A stretch of 64,000 nucleotides of DNA, taken from NCBI GenBank assembly GCA_016213785.1, contig JACQZQ010000100.1:41359-105358 (forward strand), written 5' to 3'. Positions 8,919 through 18,528 of the stretch are shown one piece after another; the first letter of the stretch is position 1, and each line of letters opens with the position of its first letter. The notes below the pieces were generated by a model that worked only from the letters and a program-made list of their open reading frames with translations, searched no databases and was not told the origin of the DNA. Position numbers and translations under genes: made by a program. Source of the stretch: Acidobacteriota bacterium. GTDB lineage: Bacteria > Acidobacteriota > Blastocatellia > Chloracidobacteriales > JADJPF01.

Positions 8919-11495
8919 ATGGAAAATACTAAAACTAATAATACTATTCAAGCCTTTTCACTTGGACGCTGGAAAAAACTTTCTCAAGCTTTTGCAGGAT
9001 TATTTTTACTTGCAACAGCTTTTCCCCTGCCTATTTTACCAAATTCTGTTACTCCAGCTTATAGCCAACAAGTAGAAGCAGGAACCTTAACAGTAGAGGT
9101 GTTTGATTCTAAAAAGAACCCAGTAGCAGGCATAAAAATCAAAATCTATGATAATCAAGGTCAACAGGTTGCCGAAAAAGTTACAGATGAAAAAGGACAA
9201 GCACTAATCCCTAACTTAAAAGGTGTATACACCCTAGAAACTTCATCAGAAAAATATGATACCCGTATTGAGGAAAACCTTGATATTGCTAATGGTGCTA
9301 AAGCAAGCGTTTCCATTGAGTTAATAGAAAAATTAGGCGTTGTAGTAGAAGTTCAAAGCCAGTCTAGTAATATTGTTGAAAGACAAGATCAACCTGCTGG
9401 AGAACTAAAATTAAAAGACCTTAAACAAATTCCTACAATGACTAAAGAATTTGATGGCGCTATAGGCACAATACCTAATGTTATTCGCCCACCAGATGGT
9501 AAAGTTAGCATTAAAGGTTCGCGCGAGGATCAAAGCCTTTTACTAATTAATGGAGTTGATGGAACAGACCCTAGTACAGGAGCACCTACTAAGAATATTC
9601 CTTTAGAATCTATTAGTAGTGTTAAAGTCTATACTAACCCCTATCTTCCTGAATATGGACGTTTTACAGGTGGAGTAATTAAAGTAGAAACTAAACGAGG
9701 TGGTGATAAGTTTAAAGCTGATTTAACAGACTTTTTTCCTGAGCCTAGATTTAGAGGTGGAAAATTATTTGGTTTTGCTAATGTCTCTCCACGTCTTCAT
9801 TTAGAAGGCCCAATCCTAAAAGATAAAGCCTTTTTTGCACAAGGTTTAGAATTTGATGTGGATAAAAAACCTGTTCGAGGTCTTCCTTCACCACTAAATG
9901 AAATTAAAAGACAAGTTTTTCGTAGTTTTACACAGTTAGACTTTATATTTAATCCAAACCATACTTTTACTGTTACTCTTAATGGTTCTTTAAGAAGGCT
10001 TCAACACGTAGGTCTAGATTTCTTTAACCCTCAAAAAGTCTCACCAAACCAAAATGGTAATGACTTAACAATAGGTGGGGTTGATCGTATTACTCTTTCA
10101 AATGGTTCACTTCTAGAAACTTTCTTTCAATATAAACGAGTCCGCTCAGAAGTTTTTGGAAAAGGCGATGAAACAATGACTTTTACACCTCTTAGACGTG
10201 AGGGAAATTATTTTCATCGTGAAGATCGGGCTACAGAACGCTATCAACTAGCTATTACTAATACCTTTGCCCCAATAGAAGTTGGCAAAGGAAAACATAG
10301 TGTTAAGGCTGGTATAGATTTAAGCTATGTAGATAATGAAGGTAACAGTAGGAATAGTGCTGTAGATATTACTCGTCTAGATGGGACAAGAAACCAACGT
10401 ATTCAATATTTTACTGTAGGCTCATTAAATACTAATAACACTCAAGCTGCGGCCTTTATTCAAGACCAATGGCTAGTAAATAAAAGATTTAGCTTTGATT
10501 ATGGAGTAAGATTTGAAGCTCAAAAAGCAACAGCAGGTGTTAGTGTAATGCCTCGTTTAGCCTCGGCTTACTCTTTTGATAGTAATGGCAATACAGTTCT
10601 TCGAGGCGCTGTTGGACTATTTTATGACAAAATACCACTAAATGTTCTATCTTTTACTAATGCTCCTAATCAAACCGTTACAGATTTTGCTACCGATGGT
10701 ATTACGCCTATAGGATCACCTAAGACTTTTCTTAATCTTATCGCCCCAAGACCAAATGGTAAGCCAAATCTAGGCAATGATTTTGCTGCTCCTCGTAACC
10801 TTACTTTTAATGTTGAATTAAACCAAAAAATCACTTCCAATGCTTTGCTAAAAGTTGCTTATTTACAAAGCCGCACAGATAACGATCTTTATATTTCACC
10901 AGTTACAGAAAATGGTATTAATGCAATCAAGCTATTTAATGATGGAAGAAATCGTTATCGTTCTTTTGAAGTTACTACTAATGTACAGTTACCAAAATTT
11001 GGTGGAGAGACTAAAAATGATATTTCATTCTCCTATATTCGTAGCCGTGCTCAAGGCGAGCTAAATGATTTTAATACTTATTTTGGTGATTTTCCTGATC
11101 CAATTATTCGCCCTAATCAGTTTGGTCGCGTCTCATCAGATGCACCTAACCGGTTTTTAACAAGAGGTACTTTTAGTCTTCCTTATAGATTTACAGTTGT
11201 ACCTTTATTAGATATTCATACAGGATTTCCTTACTCTATCAGAGATGAAAAACAAAACTTTGTTGGGCAACGCAATAGCGCCCGGTTTCCACGTTTTGCT
11301 TCTTTAGATATGGCTATTAGCAAAGATATAAAGGTACGTGACAAGTATAACGCTCAATTTACAATTAATTTGTTTAATGTTACTAGTCACTTTAACCCTA
11401 GGAATGTTAAAGCTAATATTGCTGACCCTGAGTTTGGAGTATTTTTTGCTAACTACCGTCGTTTCTATCGTTTAGATTTTTCTTTTAGTTGGTAA
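8919..11495 (+). CDS. TonB-dependent outer-membrane receptor with carboxypeptidase-like N-terminal domain
   Basis: 858 residues. An N-terminal hydrophobic stretch (about 24-42) ends in AYSQQ, a plausible Sec signal with an unusually long n-region of about 20 residues. Next comes a carboxypeptidase-regulatory-like beta domain (about 55-135: TLTVEVFDSKKNPVAGIKI, then TDEKGQALIPNL). A plug domain follows (about 160-260: IKGSREDQSLLLINGVDGTD), then a beta-barrel ending in FRLDFSFSW-type C-terminal residues (YRLDFSFSW), the outer-membrane insertion signature. This layout is typical of acidobacterial and bacteroidetal TonB receptors for sugars, peptides or metal chelates; the substrate is unknown. 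AAGGTG lies about ten bases before the ATG. A hairpin terminator follows at 11524. Confidence 0.9.
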   Translation: MENTKTNNTIQAFSLGRWKKLSQAFAGLFLLATAFPLPILPNSVTPAYSQQVEAGTLTVEVFDSKKNPVAGIKIKIYDNQGQQVAEKVTDEKGQALIPNLKGVYTLETSSEKYDTRIEENLDIANGAKASVSIELIEKLGVVVEVQSQSSNIVERQDQPAGELKLKDLKQIPTMTKEFDGAIGTIPNVIRPPDGKVSIKGSREDQSLLLINGVDGTDPSTGAPTKNIPLESISSVKVYTNPYLPEYGRFTGGVIKVETKRGGDKFKADLTDFFPEPRFRGGKLFGFANVSPRLHLEGPILKDKAFFAQGLEFDVDKKPVRGLPSPLNEIKRQVFRSFTQLDFIFNPNHTFTVTLNGSLRRLQHVGLDFFNPQKVSPNQNGNDLTIGGVDRITLSNGSLLETFFQYKRVRSEVFGKGDETMTFTPLRREGNYFHREDRATERYQLAITNTFAPIEVGKGKHSVKAGIDLSYVDNEGNSRNSAVDITRLDGTRNQRIQYFTVGSLNTNNTQAAAFIQDQWLVNKRFSFDYGVRFEAQKATAGVSVMPRLASAYSFDSNGNTVLRGAVGLFYDKIPLNVLSFTNAPNQTVTDFATDGITPIGSPKTFLNLIAPRPNGKPNLGNDFAAPRNLTFNVELNQKITSNALLKVAYLQSRTDNDLYISPVTENGINAIKLFNDGRNRYRSFEVTTNVQLPKFGGETKNDISFSYIRSRAQGELNDFNTYFGDFPDPIIRPNQFGRVSSDAPNRFLTRGTFSLPYRFTVVPLLDIHTGFPYSIRDEKQNFVGQRNSARFPRFASLDMAISKDIKVRDKYNAQFTINLFNVTSHFNPRNVKANIADPEFGVFFANYRRFYRLDFSFSW

Positions 11496-11523
11496 AGAGT
11501 AAAATTATTTATATTATTTGTTG

Positions 11524-11563
11524 GGTGTATTAGCCAATGGCTATTGCACCTAGTTTTATTTTA
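11524..11563 (+). terminator. Hairpin terminator after the TonB receptor
   Basis: GGTGTATTAGCC and GGCTATTGCACC pair over 12 positions with one mismatch and one G-T wobble around the loop AAT, followed by the T-rich TAGTTTTATTTTA. It lies 28 bases after the receptor stop codon and would isolate it from ispH. Confidence 0.65.
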
Positions 11564-11661
11564 TCGTTAAAATTGCGCTTAAGTACTGCTAATAAATTTA
11601 ATATTAATCAATAAAATAGGCGCTTAAAAACTTGTTTAGTGTTGTTAAGGAGGTTTTGCTG

Positions 11662-12528
11662 GTGAAAATTATCGTTGCAAAAACAGCAGGGTTTTGTTGG
11701 GGAGTTAGTCGGGCAATTGATTTAGTAATGAAGGCTGCTAATGAAGGGCATAGTCCAATTTATACAGATGGAGCATTAATTCATAATCCCCAAGTACTAA
11801 AAGTTTTAGAGGAAAGCGAAATTCATGTGTCTTCTAACATAGATAATGTTTCTGAAGGAACTATTGCTATTCGTGCTCATGGAATTACCCCTGAGCGACG
11901 AACCCACTTAAAAGAAAAAGGCTTAAAAATAGTTGATGCTACTTGCCCTCACGTAGGGGGTATTCAAGGCATAGTAAAAAAACATACTCATGAAGGCTAT
12001 AGTATTGTAATTGTTGGTGAAAGAGGCCATCCAGAAGTAATAGGTTTACTAGGTTTTACTCAAGGACGAGGTTATTTAATTGATGTAGATGAAGATATTG
12101 AGCGTATGCCAGAACTCCCTCCAAACAAAGTTTGTATTGTTGCTCAAAGTACTCAAAGCCGCGCAAGACTCCATGAAGTGACAGAAAAAGTTAGACAAAT
12201 CTATCCTAATGCACTAATGTTTGATACTCTTTGCGATGTTACAGCCGATCGTCAAGATGAAATTCTAGAAATGGCTAAAGAAGTTGATTTAATGATTGTA
12301 GTTGGTGGAAAAAATAGCGGTAATACCCAACGTATGGCAGAACTTTCCCGTGAAGCAGGTGTACGTACTTTTCATATTGAAACAGAGGATGAAATTTCTG
12401 CTTCAGATGTAGAAGGAAGCCAACTTATAGGGCTTACTGCTGGAGCATCAACTCCTGATTGGATGATTAAACGCGTTTATCAAAAATTAGAAAATATTGC
12501 TCAAAATTTAATTCCTGTTACAGTCTAA
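11662..12528 (+). CDS. ispH: 4-hydroxy-3-methylbut-2-enyl diphosphate reductase IspH
   Basis: Last enzyme of the MEP pathway, an iron-sulfur protein that makes IPP and DMAPP from HMBPP. The three cluster cysteines sit in AGFCWGV, DATCPHV and DTLCDVTADRQ, and the C-terminal GLTAGASTPDWMI substrate motif is intact. I place the start at GTG 11662, not the in-frame TTG at 11632. TAAGGAGG (11646-11653) lies eight bases upstream of the GTG, and the family begins with the sequence KIIVAKTAGFCWGV. The resulting length of 288 residues is normal. It is the first gene of a tight operon with hpnC, hpnD and hpnE, so isoprenoid supply and squalene synthesis are coupled. Confidence 0.96.
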   Translation: MKIIVAKTAGFCWGVSRAIDLVMKAANEGHSPIYTDGALIHNPQVLKVLEESEIHVSSNIDNVSEGTIAIRAHGITPERRTHLKEKGLKIVDATCPHVGGIQGIVKKHTHEGYSIVIVGERGHPEVIGLLGFTQGRGYLIDVDEDIERMPELPPNKVCIVAQSTQSRARLHEVTEKVRQIYPNALMFDTLCDVTADRQDEILEMAKEVDLMIVVGGKNSGNTQRMAELSREAGVRTFHIETEDEISASDVEGSQLIGLTAGASTPDWMIKRVYQKLENIAQNLIPVTV

Positions 12529-12535
12529 TAGCCTA

Positions 12536-13423
12536 ATGCCAAGTGTTAAAGCTTCTGGAAAACTAGAGTCTAAACAGTGGTCAAAAGCAACAGCTTTTAA
12601 CCACTGTGAAAAAATTGCTTTAGGCCATTATGAAAACTTTCCTGTAGGTTCTGTTTTAATTCCTCGCGCTCAGCGCCCTCATTTTTATAGTATTTATGCT
12701 TTTGCTCGTGGTGCTGATGATTTTGCTGATGAAGGTGATCTTTCTAGAGAAGAACGTATAAAACTGCTAAATGAATGGCGAGATATGTTAGTAGAGTGTC
12801 AAAAAAATTCCATTAACCACCCTGTTTTTATTGCCTTAGCAGAGACTATTAAAATTCATAAATTACCAGTACAACTTTTTCATGACCTAATAGATGCTTT
12901 TACTTTAGATGTAAAACGCTCTCGCCATGCTAGTTTCGCCGATTTATTAGATTATAGCCGTTGTTCTGCTAATCCTGTTGGAAGATTGATCTTACTACTT
13001 TTTGGGTATAAAGATGAGTATTTACATCAAATGTCAGATAAAATCTGTACTGCGCTACAATTAACAAATTTTTGGCAAGATATTTTAGTAGATCTTGCTA
13101 AAGACCGTATTTATATACCTCAAGAAGAACAAAAAAAATTTGGTTATAGTGAAATTGACTTAAGAGCTAGTCTTTATTGTGATAGTTATATTAGGATGAT
13201 GACATCCTTAGCTGATCGTACTGAGTATATGTTTTTAGAGGGTAAACCATTATGTAATGTTGTAAGGGGAAGACTTGCAATAGAGCTTAAAGCTGTTTGG
13301 CTAGGCGGAACAAGCTTACTTAATGCTCTAAGAGAACAGAAATTTAATATTTTTGATAATCGACCAACAATAAAAACACCAGAAAAAATAAAAATTCTAC
13401 TTAAAACGTTTTTATCTTTCTAA
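12536..13423 (+). CDS. hpnC: Squalene synthase subunit HpnC
   Basis: Trans-isoprenyl diphosphate synthase of the squalene/phytoene synthase family, 295 residues. In the three-enzyme HpnCDE route HpnC converts presqualene diphosphate to hydroxysqualene. The two aspartate-rich motifs are present: ARGADDFADEGD (about 57-68) and FWQDILVDLAKDRIYIP (about 181-197). The HpnC rather than HpnD assignment rests on gene order (hpnC-hpnD-hpnE) and on the DDFADE form of the first motif, both usual for HpnC. It starts seven bases after ispH, indicating co-translation or at least one transcript. Confidence 0.92.
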   Translation: MPSVKASGKLESKQWSKATAFNHCEKIALGHYENFPVGSVLIPRAQRPHFYSIYAFARGADDFADEGDLSREERIKLLNEWRDMLVECQKNSINHPVFIALAETIKIHKLPVQLFHDLIDAFTLDVKRSRHASFADLLDYSRCSANPVGRLILLLFGYKDEYLHQMSDKICTALQLTNFWQDILVDLAKDRIYIPQEEQKKFGYSEIDLRASLYCDSYIRMMTSLADRTEYMFLEGKPLCNVVRGRLAIELKAVWLGGTSLLNALREQKFNIFDNRPTIKTPEKIKILLKTFLSF

Positions 13424-13456
13424 GTTTTGTAATAAACCTTTCTAGTACAAGAATTT

Positions 13457-14317
13457 ATGTCTAATACGACTATTGAGCGTGCTTCACAACCAGCAGAATT
13501 AATAACACGCCAATCAAAAACTAATTTTTATTACTCTTTTTTATTTTTGCCAAAATTAAAACGACAAGCAATAGAAACCGTCTATGCTTTTTGTCGGCTT
13601 GTAGATGATATTGTAGATGGTGACTTAAAAGTTAATGATGCTCATAGTGAGTTAAGACTCTGGAGAACAGAGATAAAAGAGTGTTTTAATGGAAACCCTA
13701 CCACTAACTTAGGTAAATCTCTGCAAGAAGTGATTCAGTATTTTCCTATTAAACAACAGTATTTTCAAGACTTAATTACAGGCATGGAAATGGACTTAAA
13801 CAAATGTCGCTATAATAATTTTGAAGAATTAGAAAATTATTGTTATCACGTTGCTGGTGTAATTGGTCTAATGTGCATTGAAATTTTTGGTTATAAAGAA
13901 AATAGCACCAAAGAGTATGCTATAAATCTAGGTAAAGCCCTACAACTTGTTAATATAGCAAGAGACTTAAAAGAAGATCTAACCCGTTCTAGGGTTTATT
14001 TACCTAAGGATGAAATGTTAAGGTTTGGTTATTCTGAGCAAGATTTATTAAGCTCTACTTATAATGATAAGTTTATAGCTTTAATGTTAAACCATTGTGA
14101 TCGCGCTCAAGGTTTTTTTCAAAAAGCACAAAATAGTTTAAGCCCAAATGATCGTAAAACAATGTTTGCTGCTGAAATTATGGGAGCAATTTATCATAAA
14201 GTTTTAGATAAGATTATTGCTCAAAAATATAATGTCTTTGATAACCGTATTAGACTAAGCAATTTAGAAAAGGCTTTTGTATCCATAGGTGCTTGGGCAA
14301 AAAGTAGATATTTTTAG
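13457..14317 (+). CDS. hpnD: Presqualene diphosphate synthase HpnD
   Basis: 286-residue squalene/phytoene synthase family enzyme that condenses two farnesyl diphosphates to presqualene diphosphate. Motifs: AFCRLVDDIVDGD (first aspartate motif, about 45-57) and LVNIARDLKEDLTRSRVYLP (second, about 164-183), both with intact aspartates. It sits 33 bases after hpnC and 30 before hpnE. No squalene-hopene cyclase (shc) lies in this window, so whether the end product is hopanoid or squalene itself cannot be read here. Confidence 0.93.
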   Translation: MSNTTIERASQPAELITRQSKTNFYYSFLFLPKLKRQAIETVYAFCRLVDDIVDGDLKVNDAHSELRLWRTEIKECFNGNPTTNLGKSLQEVIQYFPIKQQYFQDLITGMEMDLNKCRYNNFEELENYCYHVAGVIGLMCIEIFGYKENSTKEYAINLGKALQLVNIARDLKEDLTRSRVYLPKDEMLRFGYSEQDLLSSTYNDKFIALMLNHCDRAQGFFQKAQNSLSPNDRKTMFAAEIMGAIYHKVLDKIIAQKYNVFDNRIRLSNLEKAFVSIGAWAKSRYF

Positions 14318-14347
14318 AAAAATACTTAAGCCTTATAGGTAGTTTAA

Positions 14348-15676
14348 ATGAAAGAAGTATTAATTGTTGGTGGTGGGCTTGCTGGTTTAGCTTCAGGAGT
14401 AGCATTAGCCGAAGCTGGTTATAGAGTTCAAGTATTAGAAAGACGCTCATTCTTAGGCGGACGAGCCTATTCTTTTATTGATAAAGCCTCTGGAGATATA
14501 GTTGATAATGGTCAACATCTAATGATGGGCTGTTATAGAGAGACATTTAAGTTTTTTTCCAAATTAGGTACATTAGATAAATTACGTTTTCAAAACCAAG
14601 CAAGAGTTGATTTTCTAGATGAACACTTAGGACAAACTACTTTGCTTTGCCCATCTTGGCCTGCCCCTCTACATCTGCTTGGAGGGTTATTTAAGTTAAA
14701 AGGAATAGGTTTAATAGATAAATTACGTGCTCTTTTAATTGGAGGGGCACTGCAAACAAAACAAATAACAAAGAAATTTGGACATTTAACAGTAGATGAA
14801 TGGTTAAATAAATGTAAGCAATCTAAAGAGATGCGAGAAAGATTTTGGGATCCTTTTTCTATTGCCACACTTAATGAGGATCCTAAAATTGCTCCTGCTA
14901 CTTTACTTGTAAGAGTCTTACAACAAGCTTTTGCTGGTACTAAAGAAGATTCTACTATGGTAACAGCTAAAGTAGGATTAAGTGAGCTTTATACAGAAGA
15001 ATCTCGTAAATTTATTGAATCAAGAGGCGGGAAAGTCCTTTTTAAGTCTTCTGTAACAGGGTTTGATATTACAGATAATACTTGTCAAGGAGTAATACTT
15101 AAAACTGGTGAAACTCTTAAAGCAGATTTTTATATCAGTGCAGTCCCTTATTTTGCATTAAATCCCTTACTACCTAAAAAATTGTTTGAAACAGAATATT
15201 TTAGACAATGGAAAAACTTAAAATCATCCCCAATAATTTCTATTTATCTTTGGTTTGATCGGCCAATTACAGAACTTGGTTTTGCAGGAATGCTTGGAAC
15301 TAGGTTGCAATGGCTTTTTAATAAAGACGTATTATTTACTCGCGCTTATCATAAAGGACAATTACTTACTTTTGTAATAAGTGCTGCTTATGGGTTTACT
15401 AGTTTTTCTAAGGAAAAATTAGTTGAAATTGCATTAGAGGATCTTAGGAAAGTAATACCTAAATCTAAAGAGGCAAAACTATTGCAATCTTTAGTAATTA
15501 AGGAGCAAAATGCTACATTTTCAGCCTCTTTACTTACTGAATCGGTTAGGCCAGAAAATACTACGCCAATAAAGAACTTCTTTTTAGCTGGAGATTGGAC
15601 AAATACAGGTCTTCCTGCAACAATTGAAGGCGCGGTTTTAAGTGGACATCGTTGTGCTCAAGAAATAATTAAATAA
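14348..15676 (+). CDS. hpnE: Hydroxysqualene dehydroxylase HpnE (FAD-dependent)
   Basis: 442-residue amine-oxidase-fold flavoprotein that reduces hydroxysqualene to squalene. The N-terminal dinucleotide-binding motif is clear: VLIVGGGLAGLASGVALAE, then ERRSFLGGRAYSF (residues 4-45), and the C-terminal FAD-contact motif FLAGDWTNTGLPATIEGA is near 412-429. Last gene of the ispH-hpnC-hpnD-hpnE operon; the downstream gene at 15787 is separated by 110 bases. Phytoene desaturase-like enzymes share the fold, but position next to hpnC and hpnD makes HpnE the strong choice. Confidence 0.92.
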   Translation: MKEVLIVGGGLAGLASGVALAEAGYRVQVLERRSFLGGRAYSFIDKASGDIVDNGQHLMMGCYRETFKFFSKLGTLDKLRFQNQARVDFLDEHLGQTTLLCPSWPAPLHLLGGLFKLKGIGLIDKLRALLIGGALQTKQITKKFGHLTVDEWLNKCKQSKEMRERFWDPFSIATLNEDPKIAPATLLVRVLQQAFAGTKEDSTMVTAKVGLSELYTEESRKFIESRGGKVLFKSSVTGFDITDNTCQGVILKTGETLKADFYISAVPYFALNPLLPKKLFETEYFRQWKNLKSSPIISIYLWFDRPITELGFAGMLGTRLQWLFNKDVLFTRAYHKGQLLTFVISAAYGFTSFSKEKLVEIALEDLRKVIPKSKEAKLLQSLVIKEQNATFSASLLTESVRPENTTPIKNFFLAGDWTNTGLPATIEGAVLSGHRCAQEIIK

Positions 15677-15786
15677 GTTTTAAGCTAGCCAGTCTATTTT
15701 TATTGGGCTATTATATAGAGTGTTTTTTTCCTACTAGCATAAGCCTTTAGTACCATTTACAAACATTATAAGAATGGGAGCTTTTA

Positions 15787-17427
15787 ATGGCAAAAAAAAT
15801 TGTTTTTGAAAATGTCCCTCTAAATAAAACCATCCCAAATTTATTAGAAATACTAGATCCTATTTCCACCGTACAATGGATTTTTATGCTAACAGATCCA
15901 AATACTCAACAATTTACTGGTAAAGCTTATGTTGAGCTATGGAGCGATACAGAAGCAGAAATAGTTGTTGATAAATGGCATAACCAACTTTGGGATGAAA
16001 ATACTATAGAAGTTAAAATACTTAGTGATAGTGAGCCTTCGCCTGAAAAAGAAGAAGATAAAGATAAAATCCTTAATGCCCCTGTCAGTTATATTTATTC
16101 AGTAATTCGTTTTCAAGTTACTGCTCCACCCCAAGCTATTATTTTTGTAGATGATTTTCCAAAAGTAGAAGTAGATGAAATGGGTAATGGTGTTGTACGC
16201 TCGCTTTTGCCTGGTAAATATAACATTAAAGTAGGTTTTGGAGACTACCTTTTAGCAGAAGAAAATATTACTGTAAATTGTGAAGAAGAAGCTCCTCGTA
16301 TGAAAGTAACTATGGATTCATCTGTTACTCAAGCTATGGGGGCAGTTTCTTCAGGTTTAGAGTCTACTTATTCAACAATTGAAATGATATCTGCTAGCGG
16401 AGGGCCTGTAACTACTAATACTAGAGCCACTCCTTTAGTACCATTAAGTAGTACTAATACTACATCTACTAAAGCAGCCACAAAAGTAGCTCCTGTTGTT
16501 AATTCTGCTCAATTTACAACATTATCTCTTAATGTAGTTGAAGAAAAAGAAGTAAAAACTATTGGTACAAAAGCTAAACCAGCTAGCAGTAAAACTTGGA
16601 TAGTATTAGCTGTTTTGGTTATAACTGTTGTTGTTGCTAGTTTAATTATTAGACAAGCCATTACTAAAAATACTACTTCTACCCCCGGTGATGGAACAGA
16701 TAAAGAGCCTGTGGTAAAAGAAGTCCTACCACCAACACCCCAAGGAATGGTTTATATCCCTGGAGGTAAAATCATTATAGGGCGTAATAATACAGATGAT
16801 GAATACCAAAAACCTGTTCATGAAGAAGTTATTCAAAAAGGTTATTTTTTAGATAAAACAGAAGTAACAAATGAAGACTATTATCAATATGTGCAGGATA
16901 CTAGGAAAAAACCTCCTAAGAATTGGGGTGGTGAAAGACCACCTAGCGAAATTCTACAAATGCCTGTTACTACAGTAAATTGGAATGATTCTTTGGCTTA
17001 TTGTCAATGGCGTGGTACACGCAAAGGTTTAGTAACACGTCTTCCAACTGAGACAGAATGGGAACATGCTGCTAGAGGAGAAAAAAATTATGTTTATCCT
17101 TGGGGTAATGATTGGCTAGAAGGATATGCTAATGCTAATAGCCCTAAAGGTAAGATTGCACCTGTTGGTTCTAACCCTAAAGATACTAGCCCTTATGGGT
17201 TAGTTGATATGGCAGGAAATGTTCGTGAATGGACAATGAATGATTTTAGTCTCTATAGCGGAAGTAAAGGCAAAGCTGAACCAGGAACAAAAGCCGCTCG
17301 TGGAGGTGCATTTAGCGATCCAAAAGATGTTGCTACTAACACTTTTCGTAGCTTTTTGCCTCCTAATAACGATGATTTAGATCGTACCGGCTTTAGATGT
17401 TTATGCGAATTACCAGAACAGAAATAA
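15787..17427 (+). CDS. Membrane protein: RRM-like, PEGA-like, TM, formylglycine-enzyme-like domain
   Basis: 546 residues in an unusual order. Residues 3-79 look like an RNA-recognition-motif fold: KKIVFENVPLN resembles RNP2, and TGKAYVELWSDTEAE resembles RNP1, with correct beta-alpha-beta spacing. Residues about 112-178 look PEGA-like (APPQAIIFVDDFPKVEV). A Ser/Thr-rich linker leads to one membrane helix at about 270-290. Residues 320-546 are an FGE-sulfatase (SUMF1) domain: GMVYIPGGKIIIG, DKTEVTNEDY, RLPTETEWEHAARG, YPWGNDW, and GLVDMAGNVREW. SUMF1-fold domains in bacteria include true formylglycine-generating enzymes and non-catalytic binding versions; I cannot say which this is. The orientation would put the FGE domain in the periplasm and the RRM-like part inside. 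GGGAG precedes the ATG. Confidence 0.8.
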   Translation: MAKKIVFENVPLNKTIPNLLEILDPISTVQWIFMLTDPNTQQFTGKAYVELWSDTEAEIVVDKWHNQLWDENTIEVKILSDSEPSPEKEEDKDKILNAPVSYIYSVIRFQVTAPPQAIIFVDDFPKVEVDEMGNGVVRSLLPGKYNIKVGFGDYLLAEENITVNCEEEAPRMKVTMDSSVTQAMGAVSSGLESTYSTIEMISASGGPVTTNTRATPLVPLSSTNTTSTKAATKVAPVVNSAQFTTLSLNVVEEKEVKTIGTKAKPASSKTWIVLAVLVITVVVASLIIRQAITKNTTSTPGDGTDKEPVVKEVLPPTPQGMVYIPGGKIIIGRNNTDDEYQKPVHEEVIQKGYFLDKTEVTNEDYYQYVQDTRKKPPKNWGGERPPSEILQMPVTTVNWNDSLAYCQWRGTRKGLVTRLPTETEWEHAARGEKNYVYPWGNDWLEGYANANSPKGKIAPVGSNPKDTSPYGLVDMAGNVREWTMNDFSLYSGSKGKAEPGTKAARGGAFSDPKDVATNTFRSFLPPNNDDLDRTGFRCLCELPEQK

Positions 17428-17443
17428 CTATTTTATTTTCAAG

Positions 17444-17488
17444 TAGAAAGAATTAGTTAAATTACACTTAACTAATTCTTTCTATTTT
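17444..17488. terminator. Bidirectional terminator between convergent genes
   Basis: A perfect 17-bp inverted repeat (TAGAAAGAATTAGTTAA and its complement) with loop ATTACAC, flanked by A-rich bases on the left and TTTT on the right. It lies between the FGE-domain gene (+) and the metallophosphatase gene (-) and could terminate both. Confidence 0.85.
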
Positions 17489-17516
17489 AAGTATTATTTA
17501 TGTAAAGATAAATTGG

Positions 17517-18482
17517 TTATCCATTATTTACTTTAGCTGACCAGGTTTGACTAATTTGCTCACCTTCAACATTAAAAATAGCCCCTTGCCAACTTACTAG
17601 CTTTTGTTCAGAAAAAACAAAATCCACTCTTCCTACATTAATTCCCCCAAAACCTACTTGGAAAATCAACGTTTCTTTCCCATTACCATGTTTAATTACT
17701 TCAGGTTCTTTCATAAAAGTATGAGTGTGGCCGCCAACAATAAAATCAATATCAGGAATAGTTTTAGCTATGTTTACATCAGAAGGTCTATCAGGTTCAT
17801 TTTCATAGCGATAACCTAAATGAGAAAGAGCTATTACTAGATCTACTTTATGAACATCCCTAAGCTCTTTTACAGCTTTTTTAGCAGGCTCAATTGGGTT
17901 TTCCCAGCTAACACCAATATGCTTATCTTTTGTTACTAGCCCATCAAAGTTTATGCCTAAGCCTAAAAGACCAATTTTTATTCCTGATAAATTACGTATT
18001 ACATAAGGTTTAACAAAATTTTTTAAAGGAGAATTTTCTACATTATAGTTGACCGATACAATATCAAATTTTGCATGTTCTAATGCTTTAACTAAACTTT
18101 CTACCCCATCATCAAAGTCATGATTACCTAAAGTAATAACATCATAACCTATTGCAGACATTGATTTTATTTCTAGCTCACCATGATAGAAATTAAAGTA
18201 GGGTGTGCCTTGAAAACTATCACCGCCATCAAGTAGTAGAGTATTTGGATTTTCATTGCGAATCTGACGTACAAAAGTAGCACGCCGGGCTACACCTCCT
18301 AGACCTGCATTGCGAGTGCCTGGAGGAAAAGGCTCTATCTGAGAGTGGGTGTCATTAGTATGTAAAATTGTGATTTTAGTTGTGTTATTTTTAATTCCAC
18401 TAACAGGATAGAAATTACTGCTACTAGCTAAAAAGGTACTAGCTAGAATAGTTTTAAGAAACTCTCTGCGTTCTATAGCCAT
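17517..18482 (-). CDS. Secreted calcineurin-like phosphoesterase, catalytic half of a split 5'-nucleotidase
   Basis: 321 residues. N-terminal signal with paired arginines (RREFLKTILASTFLASS), Sec- or Tat-like. The metallophosphatase core of the UshA/5'-nucleotidase family follows: ILHTNDTHSQIEP, LLDGGDSFQGTPYF, TLGNHDFDDG, then VIALSHLGY and FIVGGHTHTF, all the expected metal ligands. Usual UshA-type enzymes are about 550 residues with a C-terminal substrate-binding domain. Here that domain is absent, and it is encoded separately by the gene just upstream at 18529-19326. Expected reaction: hydrolysis of periplasmic nucleotides or sugar nucleotides. Part of a two-gene unit, second in order. 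Confidence 0.88.
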   Translation of the reverse strand: MAIERREFLKTILASTFLASSSNFYPVSGIKNNTTKITILHTNDTHSQIEPFPPGTRNAGLGGVARRATFVRQIRNENPNTLLLDGGDSFQGTPYFNFYHGELEIKSMSAIGYDVITLGNHDFDDGVESLVKALEHAKFDIVSVNYNVENSPLKNFVKPYVIRNLSGIKIGLLGLGINFDGLVTKDKHIGVSWENPIEPAKKAVKELRDVHKVDLVIALSHLGYRYENEPDRPSDVNIAKTIPDIDFIVGGHTHTFMKEPEVIKHGNGKETLIFQVGFGGINVGRVDFVFSEQKLVSWQGAIFNVEGEQISQTWSAKVNNG

Positions 18483-18528
18483 AATTATTCTATCTCCAAA
18501 GATTTCAAGTAGTATAAGCTTAGATATG

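Noticed and set aside
11632..11661. Upstream TTG start of ispH
   Set aside because: It reads through the Shine-Dalgarno sequence of the GTG and adds residues not seen in the family.
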